Assembly (NCBI GenBank): GCA_038062615.1
Contig: JBBTWV010000083.1
Location: forward strand, 1-16,507
Direction: 5' to 3'
DNA from: JBBTWV01 sp038062615
GTDB lineage: Bacteria; Patescibacteriota; Gracilibacteria; UBA1369; UM-FILTER-53-11
Length of the DNA stretch: 16,507 nucleotides
A program made the position numbers and the translations under genes. Positions 1 through 5,929 of this stretch are shown here, piece by piece. Each line of letters opens with the position of its first letter. The first letter of the stretch is position 1. The notes under the pieces are model-generated. The model was not told where the DNA came from, searched no databases, and saw only the letters and a list, made by a program, of their open reading frames with translations.

Positions 1-111
1 TGAATCAAAATAGATGCCTTCCATCTGTAAATAATTTGTGTTAACAGGCCCTAGTAGTAGGTAAAAACAAAGTGAGGTTTGAAGTCGGGACGGCTCCATT
101 AAAATTTAGTT

Positions 112-117
112 TATAAT
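112..117 (+). promoter_or_regulatory. -10 box for the 128-538 gene
   Basis: A perfect TATAAT lies 10 nt before the ATG at 128, which would put the transcript start about 3-4 nt upstream of the start codon. No convincing -35 hexamer sits 16-18 nt upstream, and there is no Shine-Dalgarno sequence. The near-leaderless reading is inferred from spacing and matches other genes in the window. Confidence 0.45.
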
Positions 118-127
118 CCCTCGTTGT

Positions 128-538
128 ATGAGAAAATTTGAAAAAATAGGCTATATAAAACTCACGGCTCGCCAAAAAGAAAATTATAATTTCTCAAAAA
201 TATCAGCATTATTAGCCGACTACGGTTTTAATACCCTACGCCTCAGTGATGACTGGCAGGGTGCTGATTTCATTGCAAATCATATTGATGGTGAAACCTT
301 TTTAAAAGTCCAGCTTAAGGGTAGGTTCACGTTGGACAAAAAGTATGTTGGCAAAAATATTTGGGTTTGCTTTTCATATGATGAGACTTGGTATCTCTAT
401 CCACATGACGAAGTCATTGGCAGGCTCGCCGAATATTCAAATTTTCAAAATACTGAATCCTGGAAAAAGCATGGCAATTATCATAAGGAAAATCCTACAC
501 GGAGTGATGCTGAATTATTAAAAAGTTATAAATTGTAG
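128..538 (+). CDS. Small conserved protein, putative PD-(D/E)XK nuclease-like fold
   Basis: 136-residue soluble protein without signal peptide or membrane segment. The stretch from about residue 40 to 82 has the look of a minimal PD-(D/E)XK core: an Asp at 47 in GADFIA, a turn, then a strand with Gln62-x-Lys64 (VQLKGR), followed by a further strand (NIWVCF). Gln in place of Glu in the last motif is tolerated in many members of that superfamily. The N-terminal part (RQKENYNFSKISALLADYGF) appears helical. I recognise the sequence as a type found sporadically in many bacteria as a hypothetical protein, but know of no demonstrated function. The fold is an inference; a nuclease role would fit its position beside the HNH gene and the HigA-type regulator. 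The start follows a TATAAT 10 nt upstream; TAG ends it. Confidence 0.75.
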   Translation: MRKFEKIGYIKLTARQKENYNFSKISALLADYGFNTLRLSDDWQGADFIANHIDGETFLKVQLKGRFTLDKKYVGKNIWVCFSYDETWYLYPHDEVIGRLAEYSNFQNTESWKKHGNYHKENPTRSDAELLKSYKL

Positions 539-656
539 GAAATATATCTCACAACATCGCCCTTTAAGCAGTGCGTGAAGCATAAAAGCGTTGCTATTCC
601 ATAATTATTGACACGTTTTTTCAAGCCGAAAATATTGTTTTCTTGGTTAGCCAGAG

Positions 657-688
657 TACGTTATATGAGTACATACGCATATAACGTA
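657..688. repeat. 11-bp perfect inverted repeat upstream of the HNH gene
   Basis: Arms TACGTTATATG (657-667) and CATATAACGTA (678-688) are exact reverse complements around a 10-nt spacer, ending 13 nt before the ATG at 702. It could be a dimeric repressor operator or an RNA hairpin in the leader. A possible -10 (TATAAC, 680-685) is embedded in the right arm, so a bound protein would occlude it. There is no U-tract, so it is not a simple terminator. The rest of the 539-701 gap shows only a weak GU-containing hairpin at 567-595 and an isolated TTGACA at 608-613. Confidence 0.6.
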
Positions 689-701
689 ACTTACAAAATT
701 T

Positions 702-1586
702 ATGAAGCTGACCAACGAAAAACTCTATGAACTCTGCAAAAAATATGGCGCGGCAGCCAGACTTTGGCGTCAGAAATTTATTGGACTTCTGCCGGAAGTA
801 AACCGCCGCCGGTTATACGAAGAAAAGGGGTTCACCTCTATTTTTGAGTTTGCAGCCAAGCTTTGCGGCCTTTCGGCTGAGCAGGTCCGTTTGGCGTTGA
901 ATTTAGAAAAAAGATTTGAGGACAAACCGATTCTGAAAAAGATGCTGGAAGAGGGTGAAGCGAGCATCAATAAACTGAGCCGCATTGTTTCTATTGCTAC
1001 AGCAGAAAATGAAGAAGAACTCGCGGAGAAAATAAGAGTTTTACCAAAAAGTGCTCTCGACACTTTCGTGCGGGACGTAAAAGGAGTTGAGATTGAGACG
1101 GCGGAGGATTCGGATGGCTCACAGGAGCCACTTCTTGAGGCGAAAGGTCTGCCCGGGCAGACCTCAGGCCGGACTCAGGATGTGACGATCTTAACATTTC
1201 AAATTGCTGATGACATCGCGGCAGAATTTAATGAACTTCACTCAAAAGGAATTGATGTGAACGAACTTTTGCGAAAAATGCTTGAACGCCGAAAAGAAGA
1301 AATTGCTCAAGCAAAAGAACAGATCGGGGAAACCATTGAGCCGACCAAATCTCGATACATACCAGTTCAAATCAAGAAAATTCTTAATGAAGAGTATGGC
1401 GAAAAATGTTCCATCACCACATGCATCAAACCGGCTGAAGAAACCCATCATTCACAGAGATTTAGCTTAAGCCAAAATCACGACCCGAGATTTTTAGCAC
1501 CGCTGTGCCATGATCATCACATTATCGCCCATAGTATTGATATTAAATATCACCAGGCGCGGGCATATGTAAGCTCGGTGACATGA
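702..1586 (+). CDS. HNH endonuclease-like protein with helical N-terminal domain
   Basis: 294 residues. The N-terminal 140 residues are helical and charged (KLYELCKKYG, then LLPEVNRRRLYEEKGF and SINKLSRIVSIATAENEEEL) and resemble the helical region preceding HNH modules in DUF222-like proteins. A hydrophilic linker (about 141-160) contains GLPGQT, encoded by a 20-bp perfect palindrome. Residues 164-220 are again helical and charged. The C-terminus carries an HNH-type site: Cys236-x4-Cys241, His249-His250, Asn259-His260, then PLCHDHH (Cys269, His272, His273) and His277, consistent with a metal-bound beta-beta-alpha nuclease core. The family normally cuts DNA; the target here is unknown and nothing marks it as mobile-element encoded. 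Start ATG 702 has no Shine-Dalgarno. An HTH gene follows 18 nt downstream, so the two may be co-transcribed. Confidence 0.8.
   Translation: MKLTNEKLYELCKKYGAAARLWRQKFIGLLPEVNRRRLYEEKGFTSIFEFAAKLCGLSAEQVRLALNLEKRFEDKPILKKMLEEGEASINKLSRIVSIATAENEEELAEKIRVLPKSALDTFVRDVKGVEIETAEDSDGSQEPLLEAKGLPGQTSGRTQDVTILTFQIADDIAAEFNELHSKGIDVNELLRKMLERRKEEIAQAKEQIGETIEPTKSRYIPVQIKKILNEEYGEKCSITTCIKPAEETHHSQRFSLSQNHDPRFLAPLCHDHHIIAHSIDIKYHQARAYVSSVT
1145..1164. repeat. 20-bp perfect palindrome inside the HNH gene
   Basis: AGGTCTGCCCGGGCAGACCT reads the same on both strands with no spacer. It lies in frame in the inter-domain linker of the HNH protein, encoding KGLPGQTS-like residues. The core GTCTGCCCGGGCAG recurs at 16424-16437, and the bases right after it (GACCTCAGGCCGGAC) resemble part of the inverted repeat at 14044-14064, pointing to one dispersed palindrome family. 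Confidence 0.75.
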
Positions 1587-1604
1587 AGTTAGCTACACTA
1601 CTAT

Positions 1605-1937
1605 ATGACAAAATTAAAGCCAACACATCCAGGAGAGGTACTTATGGAAGAGTTCTTAACTCCATTTGGAATTTCACAATATCGCCTTGCGAAAGATATT
1701 CATGTTCCCGCCATACGAATAAATGAAATTGTGCATGGTAAAAGGGCTATAAGTGCGGATACCGCCATACGCCTTGGCAAATATTTTGGGACATCTGCCG
1801 AATTTTGGCTTAATCTTCAGATTCATTATGATCTTGAGCGCGAATCAGATAAATTCGACAAAAAATTGAAGATTAAGGTTAAAATATTTCCGATAAAGAA
1901 AAGTTCTGCCCGTACATTCGAATCTGAAATAAAATAA
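1605..1937 (+). CDS. higA: HigA-family antitoxin / XRE-type HTH regulator (orphan)
   Basis: 110 residues. It opens with KPTHPGEVLMEEFLTPFGIS, the hallmark N-terminus of HigA/VapI-type antitoxins, followed by a Cro/C1-type helix-turn-helix (about residues 23-60: SQYRLAKDIHVPAIRINEIVHG and ISADTAIRLGKYF) and the family-typical SAEFWLNLQIHYDL. In known systems HigA neutralises the ribosome-dependent mRNase HigB and represses the operon. No HigB-like toxin (RelE fold, about 90-110 residues, normally directly upstream) is present; the upstream neighbour is the HNH protein, 18 nt away. The protein is therefore an orphan or partners with another gene. The C-terminal tail is unusually basic (KKLKIKVKIFPIKK). 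No Shine-Dalgarno; translation probably depends on the upstream gene's transcript. Confidence 0.88.
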   Translation: MTKLKPTHPGEVLMEEFLTPFGISQYRLAKDIHVPAIRINEIVHGKRAISADTAIRLGKYFGTSAEFWLNLQIHYDLERESDKFDKKLKIKVKIFPIKKSSARTFESEIK

Positions 1938-1987
1938 GAAAAAAGCAAGCCGCCGCAAGACTGGCCGTAAATTTCATCTTAAATTCT

Positions 1988-2016
1988 TTGCCGACAGAAG
2001 GCTTTTCCAGTAAAAT
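1988..2016 (+). promoter_or_regulatory. Leaderless promoter of the proS-rmlD-rmlA operon
   Basis: TTGCCG (1988-1993), 17-nt spacer, TAAAAT (2011-2016), then only 6 nt to the ATG at 2023. A sigma-70-type start 6-7 nt after the -10 box would fall on or next to the A of the start codon. No Shine-Dalgarno exists upstream, which supports a leaderless mRNA. Confidence 0.65.
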
Positions 2017-2022
2017 CGGCTC

Positions 2023-3264
2023 ATGCGTTACTCAAAGATGTTTGGAAGGACACGGATGGAAGCCCCAGCGGATGCCGATAGTGCCAATGCCAAGTTCCTT
2101 ATTCAAGGTGGATTTATTGAGCGTGAGGCGGCTGGAATTTATAACTACTTACCGCTTGGAATGCGCGTTCTTACCAAGATTTGCGACATTGTACGAGAAG
2201 AAATGAACGCCGTGGATGGCCAAGAGATTTTTATGCCGGTTCTGGCTCCGCGTGAAAACTGGAAGCAGACCGGGCGTGATGAGACGATGGATCCGATTCT
2301 TTACCGCACCAAAGGTGCCGGTGATCACGACTTTGTGCTGGGTCCAAGCCATGAAGAGATCGTCACTCCTCTCGTGAAAAAATTTGTGCGCTCATATAAA
2401 GATTTGCCGCTCTCCGTCTATCAAATTCAAGCAAAGTTCCGTAACGAACCCCGCGCTAAAGCAGGTATTTTACGCGGACGTGAGTTTGGCATGAAAGACA
2501 TGTACAGCTTTCATCGCGATAACGCCGACTTGGACGCCTACTACGAACGAGCCAAAGAAGCCTACACCAAGGTCTACAAACGCTTAGGTCTCACCGCTTA
2601 TGTGGTAGAAGCCTCTGGCGGAGCCTTTGCAGACAGCCACTCTCATGAGTTTTCTGTTGTTACACCCGTGGGTGAAGACACCATCCTCGTCTGTGAAAAA
2701 TGCAATTTTGCACAAAATATCGAGATCGTAAAAGAGGGCGAAAGAGAAAAATGCCCAAAGTGCAAAGGGGCAGTTGTAGAGAAAAAAGCCATTGAGGCCG
2801 GCAATATTTTTAAGCTCGGGCTCAAGTATAGTGAGGCGTTTAACCTCACCTACACGGATGAAAACGGCAAAGAAGTTCTGGCTCCCATGGGCTGTTATGG
2901 CATTGGTACCACGCGCATGGTGGGTACCATCGTAGAGGCTTCTCATGATGAAAAGGGCATTATCTGGCCAGCAAGTGTGGCTCCATATCAGCTTCATCTG
3001 GTTTCTATTACAGCCGGTGACAGCGCCATGGTCCAAAAAGCCGATGAACTTTACGACATGCTCCGCAAAAAGGGTGCTCAAGTTCTCTATGATGATCGCG
3101 ATGAATCCACGGGTAAGAAGCTCAACGATGCCGACTTAATTGGCATTCCGGTGCGCGTTATTATAAGCAAAAAATCGCTCGAGAAAGGCGGCGTGGAGGT
3201 GAAAAAGCGCAACGAAAAAGAAGCGAAGATCATGAAGCCGGAAGAAGTTTTGGCAATGTTATGA
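2023..3264 (+). CDS. proS: Prolyl-tRNA synthetase, short form without editing insertion
   Basis: 413 residues. Charges tRNA-Pro with proline in the cytoplasm using ATP. Class II motifs are all visible: motif 1 region AAGIYNYLPLGMRVL near residue 36, motif 2 KFRNEPRAKAG with Arg140 and the GREFGMKDMYSFH loop, and motif 3 GCYGIGTTRM (290-299) with Arg298. The prokaryotic form found in E. coli is about 572 residues with a roughly 180-residue INS editing domain between motifs 2 and 3; here that place holds only a compact insert with Cys224-x2-Cys227 and Cys244-x2-Cys247, which looks like a zinc ribbon. Cis hydrolysis of Ala-tRNA-Pro is therefore probably absent. The anticodon-binding domain begins near residue 320. 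First gene of an operon; its stop overlaps the rmlD start (ATGA). The start is fixed by the promoter spacing and by homology of MRYSKMFGRT. Confidence 0.97.
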   Translation: MRYSKMFGRTRMEAPADADSANAKFLIQGGFIEREAAGIYNYLPLGMRVLTKICDIVREEMNAVDGQEIFMPVLAPRENWKQTGRDETMDPILYRTKGAGDHDFVLGPSHEEIVTPLVKKFVRSYKDLPLSVYQIQAKFRNEPRAKAGILRGREFGMKDMYSFHRDNADLDAYYERAKEAYTKVYKRLGLTAYVVEASGGAFADSHSHEFSVVTPVGEDTILVCEKCNFAQNIEIVKEGEREKCPKCKGAVVEKKAIEAGNIFKLGLKYSEAFNLTYTDENGKEVLAPMGCYGIGTTRMVGTIVEASHDEKGIIWPASVAPYQLHLVSITAGDSAMVQKADELYDMLRKKGAQVLYDDRDESTGKKLNDADLIGIPVRVIISKKSLEKGGVEVKKRNEKEAKIMKPEEVLAML

Positions 3265-4094
3265 AAATACTTTTACTCGGAAAAAACGGACTGCTTGCAC
3301 AAGCGATTTTTTCGGCGTTTCAAGGGCATCATCAAGTCATTCCATTTTCAAAGGCGCAGTGCGATATTACCAACACGCCTCAGCTCAGAGATGTTCTTAC
3401 CGAAACAAATCCAGATCTGGTTATCAACGCCACTGGCTACACTCGTGTAGATGATGCGGAAAAAAATAAGGATGAGGCCTTTGCTATTAATGCCGATGCG
3501 GTAAAAGAGCTGACCAATTTGCTGGAGCCAAAAGGAACTCCATTGGTGCACTTTAGTACCGATTATGTTTTTGATGGCACCAATGCCGCTGGATACGAAG
3601 AAGATGCTAAACAAAATCCCATCTCTGTTTACGGCCAGTCTAAAGCCGCCGGCGAAGCCGCCATTTTAAATACGCTAAAAAAATTTTATCTTGTACGCAC
3701 AGCTTGGTTGTACGGTCCTCGAGGTAAAAATTTTGTGGACAATATATTAGACGCCGCCGCACGTGGCGAACCTCTTAAAGTGGTCTCTGACCAAGTGGGC
3801 AACCCTACCTTTACTCCAGACCTCGCACAGGCGGTTTTGCGTTTACTGAAGGGCAATTCTTATGGTATCTATCATATAGTGAATGAGGGAAGCTGTAGCT
3901 GGTATGAGTTTACCCAGGAGATCTTTCATCAGCTGGGAATTCCACAAAAAATCGAGCCGATAAGCTCTGCACAGCTTGCTCGGCCGGCTCCGCGCCCGGC
4001 GTACTCGATTCTCAAAAACACCAAACTTACCCCTTTGAGATCTTGGAAAACTGCATTAGAATCGTACCTTAGCACCAAAACCATCATCATATGA
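3261..4094 (+). CDS. rmlD: dTDP-4-dehydrorhamnose reductase
   Basis: 277 residues, extended SDR family. Reduces dTDP-4-dehydro-L-rhamnose to dTDP-L-rhamnose with NAD(P)H, the last step in making the rhamnose donor for surface polysaccharides. The N-terminal Rossmann motif is MKILLLGKNGLL (Gly7, Gly10). STDYVFDG occupies residues 99-106, with Thr100 and the catalytic pair Tyr124/Lys128 in YGQSK. The substrate-side motif VSDQVGNPTFTPDLA is intact. Length is slightly shorter than the usual 285-300. It overlaps proS by 4 nt and rmlA by 4 nt (both ATGA), so it is translated by coupling. The only upstream purine stretch (GGAAGAAG) is about 13 nt away and is a poor Shine-Dalgarno. rmlB and rmlC are not in the window. 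Confidence 0.93.
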   Translation: MKILLLGKNGLLAQAIFSAFQGHHQVIPFSKAQCDITNTPQLRDVLTETNPDLVINATGYTRVDDAEKNKDEAFAINADAVKELTNLLEPKGTPLVHFSTDYVFDGTNAAGYEEDAKQNPISVYGQSKAAGEAAILNTLKKFYLVRTAWLYGPRGKNFVDNILDAAARGEPLKVVSDQVGNPTFTPDLAQAVLRLLKGNSYGIYHIVNEGSCSWYEFTQEIFHQLGIPQKIEPISSAQLARPAPRPAYSILKNTKLTPLRSWKTALESYLSTKTIII

Positions 4095-4894
4095 AAGGCA
4101 TCATCCTCGCCGGTGGAAACGGAAGACGCTTAAATCCGCTTACCGACATCATCAACAAACATCTCTTACCGGTGTACAACAAGCCGATGATTTTTTATCC
4201 GCTCCACACGCTTATTCAGACGGGAATTCGGGATATTTTAATTATCACAGGTCCAGAGCACGCGGGTGGCTTTCTTAAACTCTTAGGCTCTGGCCGTGAG
4301 TTTGGCTGCCGATTTAATTTTGAAGTCCAAGAAGAGGCTTTGGGAATTGCTCATGCGTTAGCGCTGGCAGAAGATTTTTCTGATAACGAATCTGTTGCCG
4401 TTATTCTTGGCGATAATATTTTTGAGGACGACTTTTCGGCTTCCGTAAAAGGTTTTAAGACCGGAGCCCATCTCTTTATAAAAGAAGTTCCGGACGCTCA
4501 CCGCTTTGGTGTAGCCGAATTAAAAGGTAAAAACGTGACTGGAATTGAAGAAAAACCGAAAGAGCCAAAGTCCCCTTTTGCCGTCACGGGATTTTATCTC
4601 TACGATCACTCCGTTTTTGAAGTCGCAAAAAAACTTAAACCATCCGGCCGCGGCGAGTTAGAAATAACCGATGTCAACAATCATTACATAAAACAGGGCC
4701 AACTCTCTTATACCACCCTGCACGGCGGCTGGACGGACTGTGGAACCTTTGAGAGCCTTTACCGCGCCAACACCATTGCGCGTGATCTGGTATTAGCAGG
4801 CAAACAAACCCCATTTGAAGCCATCGCTCAGGCGCGCAGTCAGCGTAAAGTTAACCATTCTGTCATTGCGAGCAAAGCGAAGCAATCTAGCTAG
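4091..4894 (+). CDS. rmlA: Glucose-1-phosphate thymidylyltransferase, repeat-encoded C-terminus
   Basis: 267 residues. Couples glucose-1-phosphate and dTTP to dTDP-glucose, the first step of the dTDP-rhamnose pathway whose last enzyme is encoded just upstream. Nucleotide-binding motif LAGGNGRRLNPLT (residues 6-18), sugar-phosphate loop KHLLPVYNKPMI (23-34), metal-site GDN (107-109), and EEKPKEPKSPFAVTGFYLYD are all present. It is shorter than the ~290-residue RmlA of E. coli and resembles short forms. The last residues (VIASKAKQSS) are encoded by the left arm of a palindromic repeat, and the stop codon lies inside that repeat, so the natural C-terminus has been replaced or extended; an end near residue 254 would be expected. 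No Shine-Dalgarno; translation is coupled to rmlD. An alternative name is rfbA. Confidence 0.93.
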   Translation: MKGIILAGGNGRRLNPLTDIINKHLLPVYNKPMIFYPLHTLIQTGIRDILIITGPEHAGGFLKLLGSGREFGCRFNFEVQEEALGIAHALALAEDFSDNESVAVILGDNIFEDDFSASVKGFKTGAHLFIKEVPDAHRFGVAELKGKNVTGIEEKPKEPKSPFAVTGFYLYDHSVFEVAKKLKPSGRGELEITDVNNHYIKQGQLSYTTLHGGWTDCGTFESLYRANTIARDLVLAGKQTPFEAIAQARSQRKVNHSVIASKAKQSS

Positions 4895-4928
4895 ATTGCC
4901 ACGGTCGCCTTGCTCCCTCGCAATGGCA
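4861..4928. repeat. Palindromic dispersed repeat, copy 1 (overlaps rmlA 3' end)
   Basis: Left arm starts TGTCATTGCGAGCAAAGCGA and runs to CAATCTAG; right arm runs from CTAGATTG to CGCAATGGCA. The arms are imperfect reverse complements meeting at CTAGCTAG. The rmlA stop codon (4892-4894) lies in the centre of the element. Related copies are at 5854-5922 and 12589-12661. This ~70-bp type is familiar from several bacterial genomes as a MITE/REP-like element; no transposase is nearby. Confidence 0.85.
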
Positions 4929-4956
4929 ATATGCCTTTCCAATTTTAAATTCCTCT

Positions 4957-5871
4957 ATGCCCCGCATTCTTGTCTCTGGATCTTTGGCCTACGATCACCT
5001 CTACACCTTTCCGGGAGTTTTTAAAAATGGAGTAAGAGCTTTTAACGTGAAAGATAAAGCGGTTCATTTTGGCGGCTGCGCCGGAAACATTGCCTTTAGC
5101 GCCAAACTTTTACATGAAGATGTTGTGATGCTAGGAATTGCCGGAAGAGATTTTAGTGATTACGAAAAATGGCTTAGGGCAAACAAAATCAGTACGGACT
5201 CGGTGATCATAGACGAGAGTGTATACACCTCGCAAGCCACCGTGGCGACGGATCAAAAAGGCCGGCAGATTATTCTTTTTCATGAAGGCGCTGCGGCGCT
5301 CTCACCAAAATATACCTCAAAAATACGCGCCACTATTCTCAAACACAAAAACCAGTTGCGCCTCGCCATCGTGGCGCCTAATAATCGTAACTTTATGCTG
5401 ACGAGCATAAAAACCTGTCTGGAATCCAAAATCCCTTATATTTTTGATCCCGGCCAGGCCATGCCGCTTTTTTCAAAAAGCGAATTGCGCGACCTAGCCC
5501 AAAAATCCGCAGGGATGATGCTAAATGAGTACGAGCTGGAACTTTATAAAAAACTCGCACAGATTTCTCTTAAAGAAATAATTCAAAATGTTCCTCTATT
5601 GGTTATTACTCTTGGCGAAAAAGGTTCGGAAATTTATTTTGAAGAAAAAGTTGTTCGAATTCCGGCCATCAAATCAAAATCAGTAAAAGATCCAACCGGC
5701 TGTGGAGACGCTTATCGAGCGGGCTTTATCGTCGGCATACAAAACGATATGAAAAATCTGAATATCAAAATTCTCCAAAAAGCCGCAGCGCTTGGGACAA
5801 AGTTAGCCGCCGCCTGCCTCCAAAAAGTGGGAACGCAAAACCACACCGCGTCATTGTCATTGCGAACTTAA
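4957..5871 (+). CDS. PfkB-family carbohydrate/nucleoside kinase
   Basis: 304 residues. ATP-dependent ribokinase-superfamily kinase. The substrate-side motif HFGGCAGNIAFSA (near residues 37-49) and PfkB signature 2 DPTGCGDAYRAGF (245-257) are clear; Asp251 is the catalytic base and Gly248-Cys249-Gly250 form the anion hole. The overall pattern (short lid, GGCAGNIA, DPTGCGDAYRAGF) resembles sugar/nucleoside kinases of the archaeal nucleoside-kinase or adenosine-kinase type, but the substrate cannot be read from sequence. The gene follows rmlA after 62 nt, most of it repeat copy 1. A weak -10 (TTAAAT, 4945-4950) is 6 nt from the ATG, the same spacing as proS, though no good -35 exists. The final residues SLSLRT and the stop are encoded by repeat copy 2. 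Confidence 0.9.
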   Translation: MPRILVSGSLAYDHLYTFPGVFKNGVRAFNVKDKAVHFGGCAGNIAFSAKLLHEDVVMLGIAGRDFSDYEKWLRANKISTDSVIIDESVYTSQATVATDQKGRQIILFHEGAAALSPKYTSKIRATILKHKNQLRLAIVAPNNRNFMLTSIKTCLESKIPYIFDPGQAMPLFSKSELRDLAQKSAGMMLNEYELELYKKLAQISLKEIIQNVPLLVITLGEKGSEIYFEEKVVRIPAIKSKSVKDPTGCGDAYRAGFIVGIQNDMKNLNIKILQKAAALGTKLAAACLQKVGTQNHTASLSLRT

Positions 5872-5922
5872 AAAGTTCGCAATCTAGATTGCTTCGTCGC
5901 GCTACGCTCCTCGCAATGACAA
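5854..5922. repeat. Palindromic dispersed repeat, copy 2 (between convergent genes)
   Basis: Begins TTGTCATTGCGA and ends TCGCAATGACAA, with centre GCAATCTAGATTGC. The left arm is rearranged: 5862-5880 is its own perfect 8-bp hairpin (GCGAACTT/AAGTTCGC, loop AAA) instead of matching the right arm. The pfkB stop (5869-5871) lies in this hairpin. The element fills nearly all of the 58-bp gap to the convergent minus-strand lipoprotein gene, so it may act as a two-way transcription terminator. Confidence 0.85.
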
Positions 5923-5929
5923 TATACTT

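Noticed and set aside
567..595. Hairpin downstream of the 128-538 gene as a terminator
   Set aside because: The stem includes two G-U pairs, the loop is 13 nt, and no T-run follows.
608..638. TTGACA (608-613) with TATTGT (633-638) as a promoter for the HNH gene
   Set aside because: The 19-nt spacer and weak -10 make it unconvincing; recorded only as a possibility.
1605..1937. Complete HigBA toxin-antitoxin system
   Set aside because: Only the antitoxin-type protein is present; no RelE/HigB-like frame was found upstream or downstream.
1988..2206. Short + open frame overlapping the start of proS
   Set aside because: Out of frame with proS, whose N-terminus is conserved; the ORF start would lie within the proS -35 box.
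2584..3081. 165-codon open frame on the minus strand inside proS
   Set aside because: Antisense shadow of a well-conserved ProRS coding region; composition shows no protein-family pattern.
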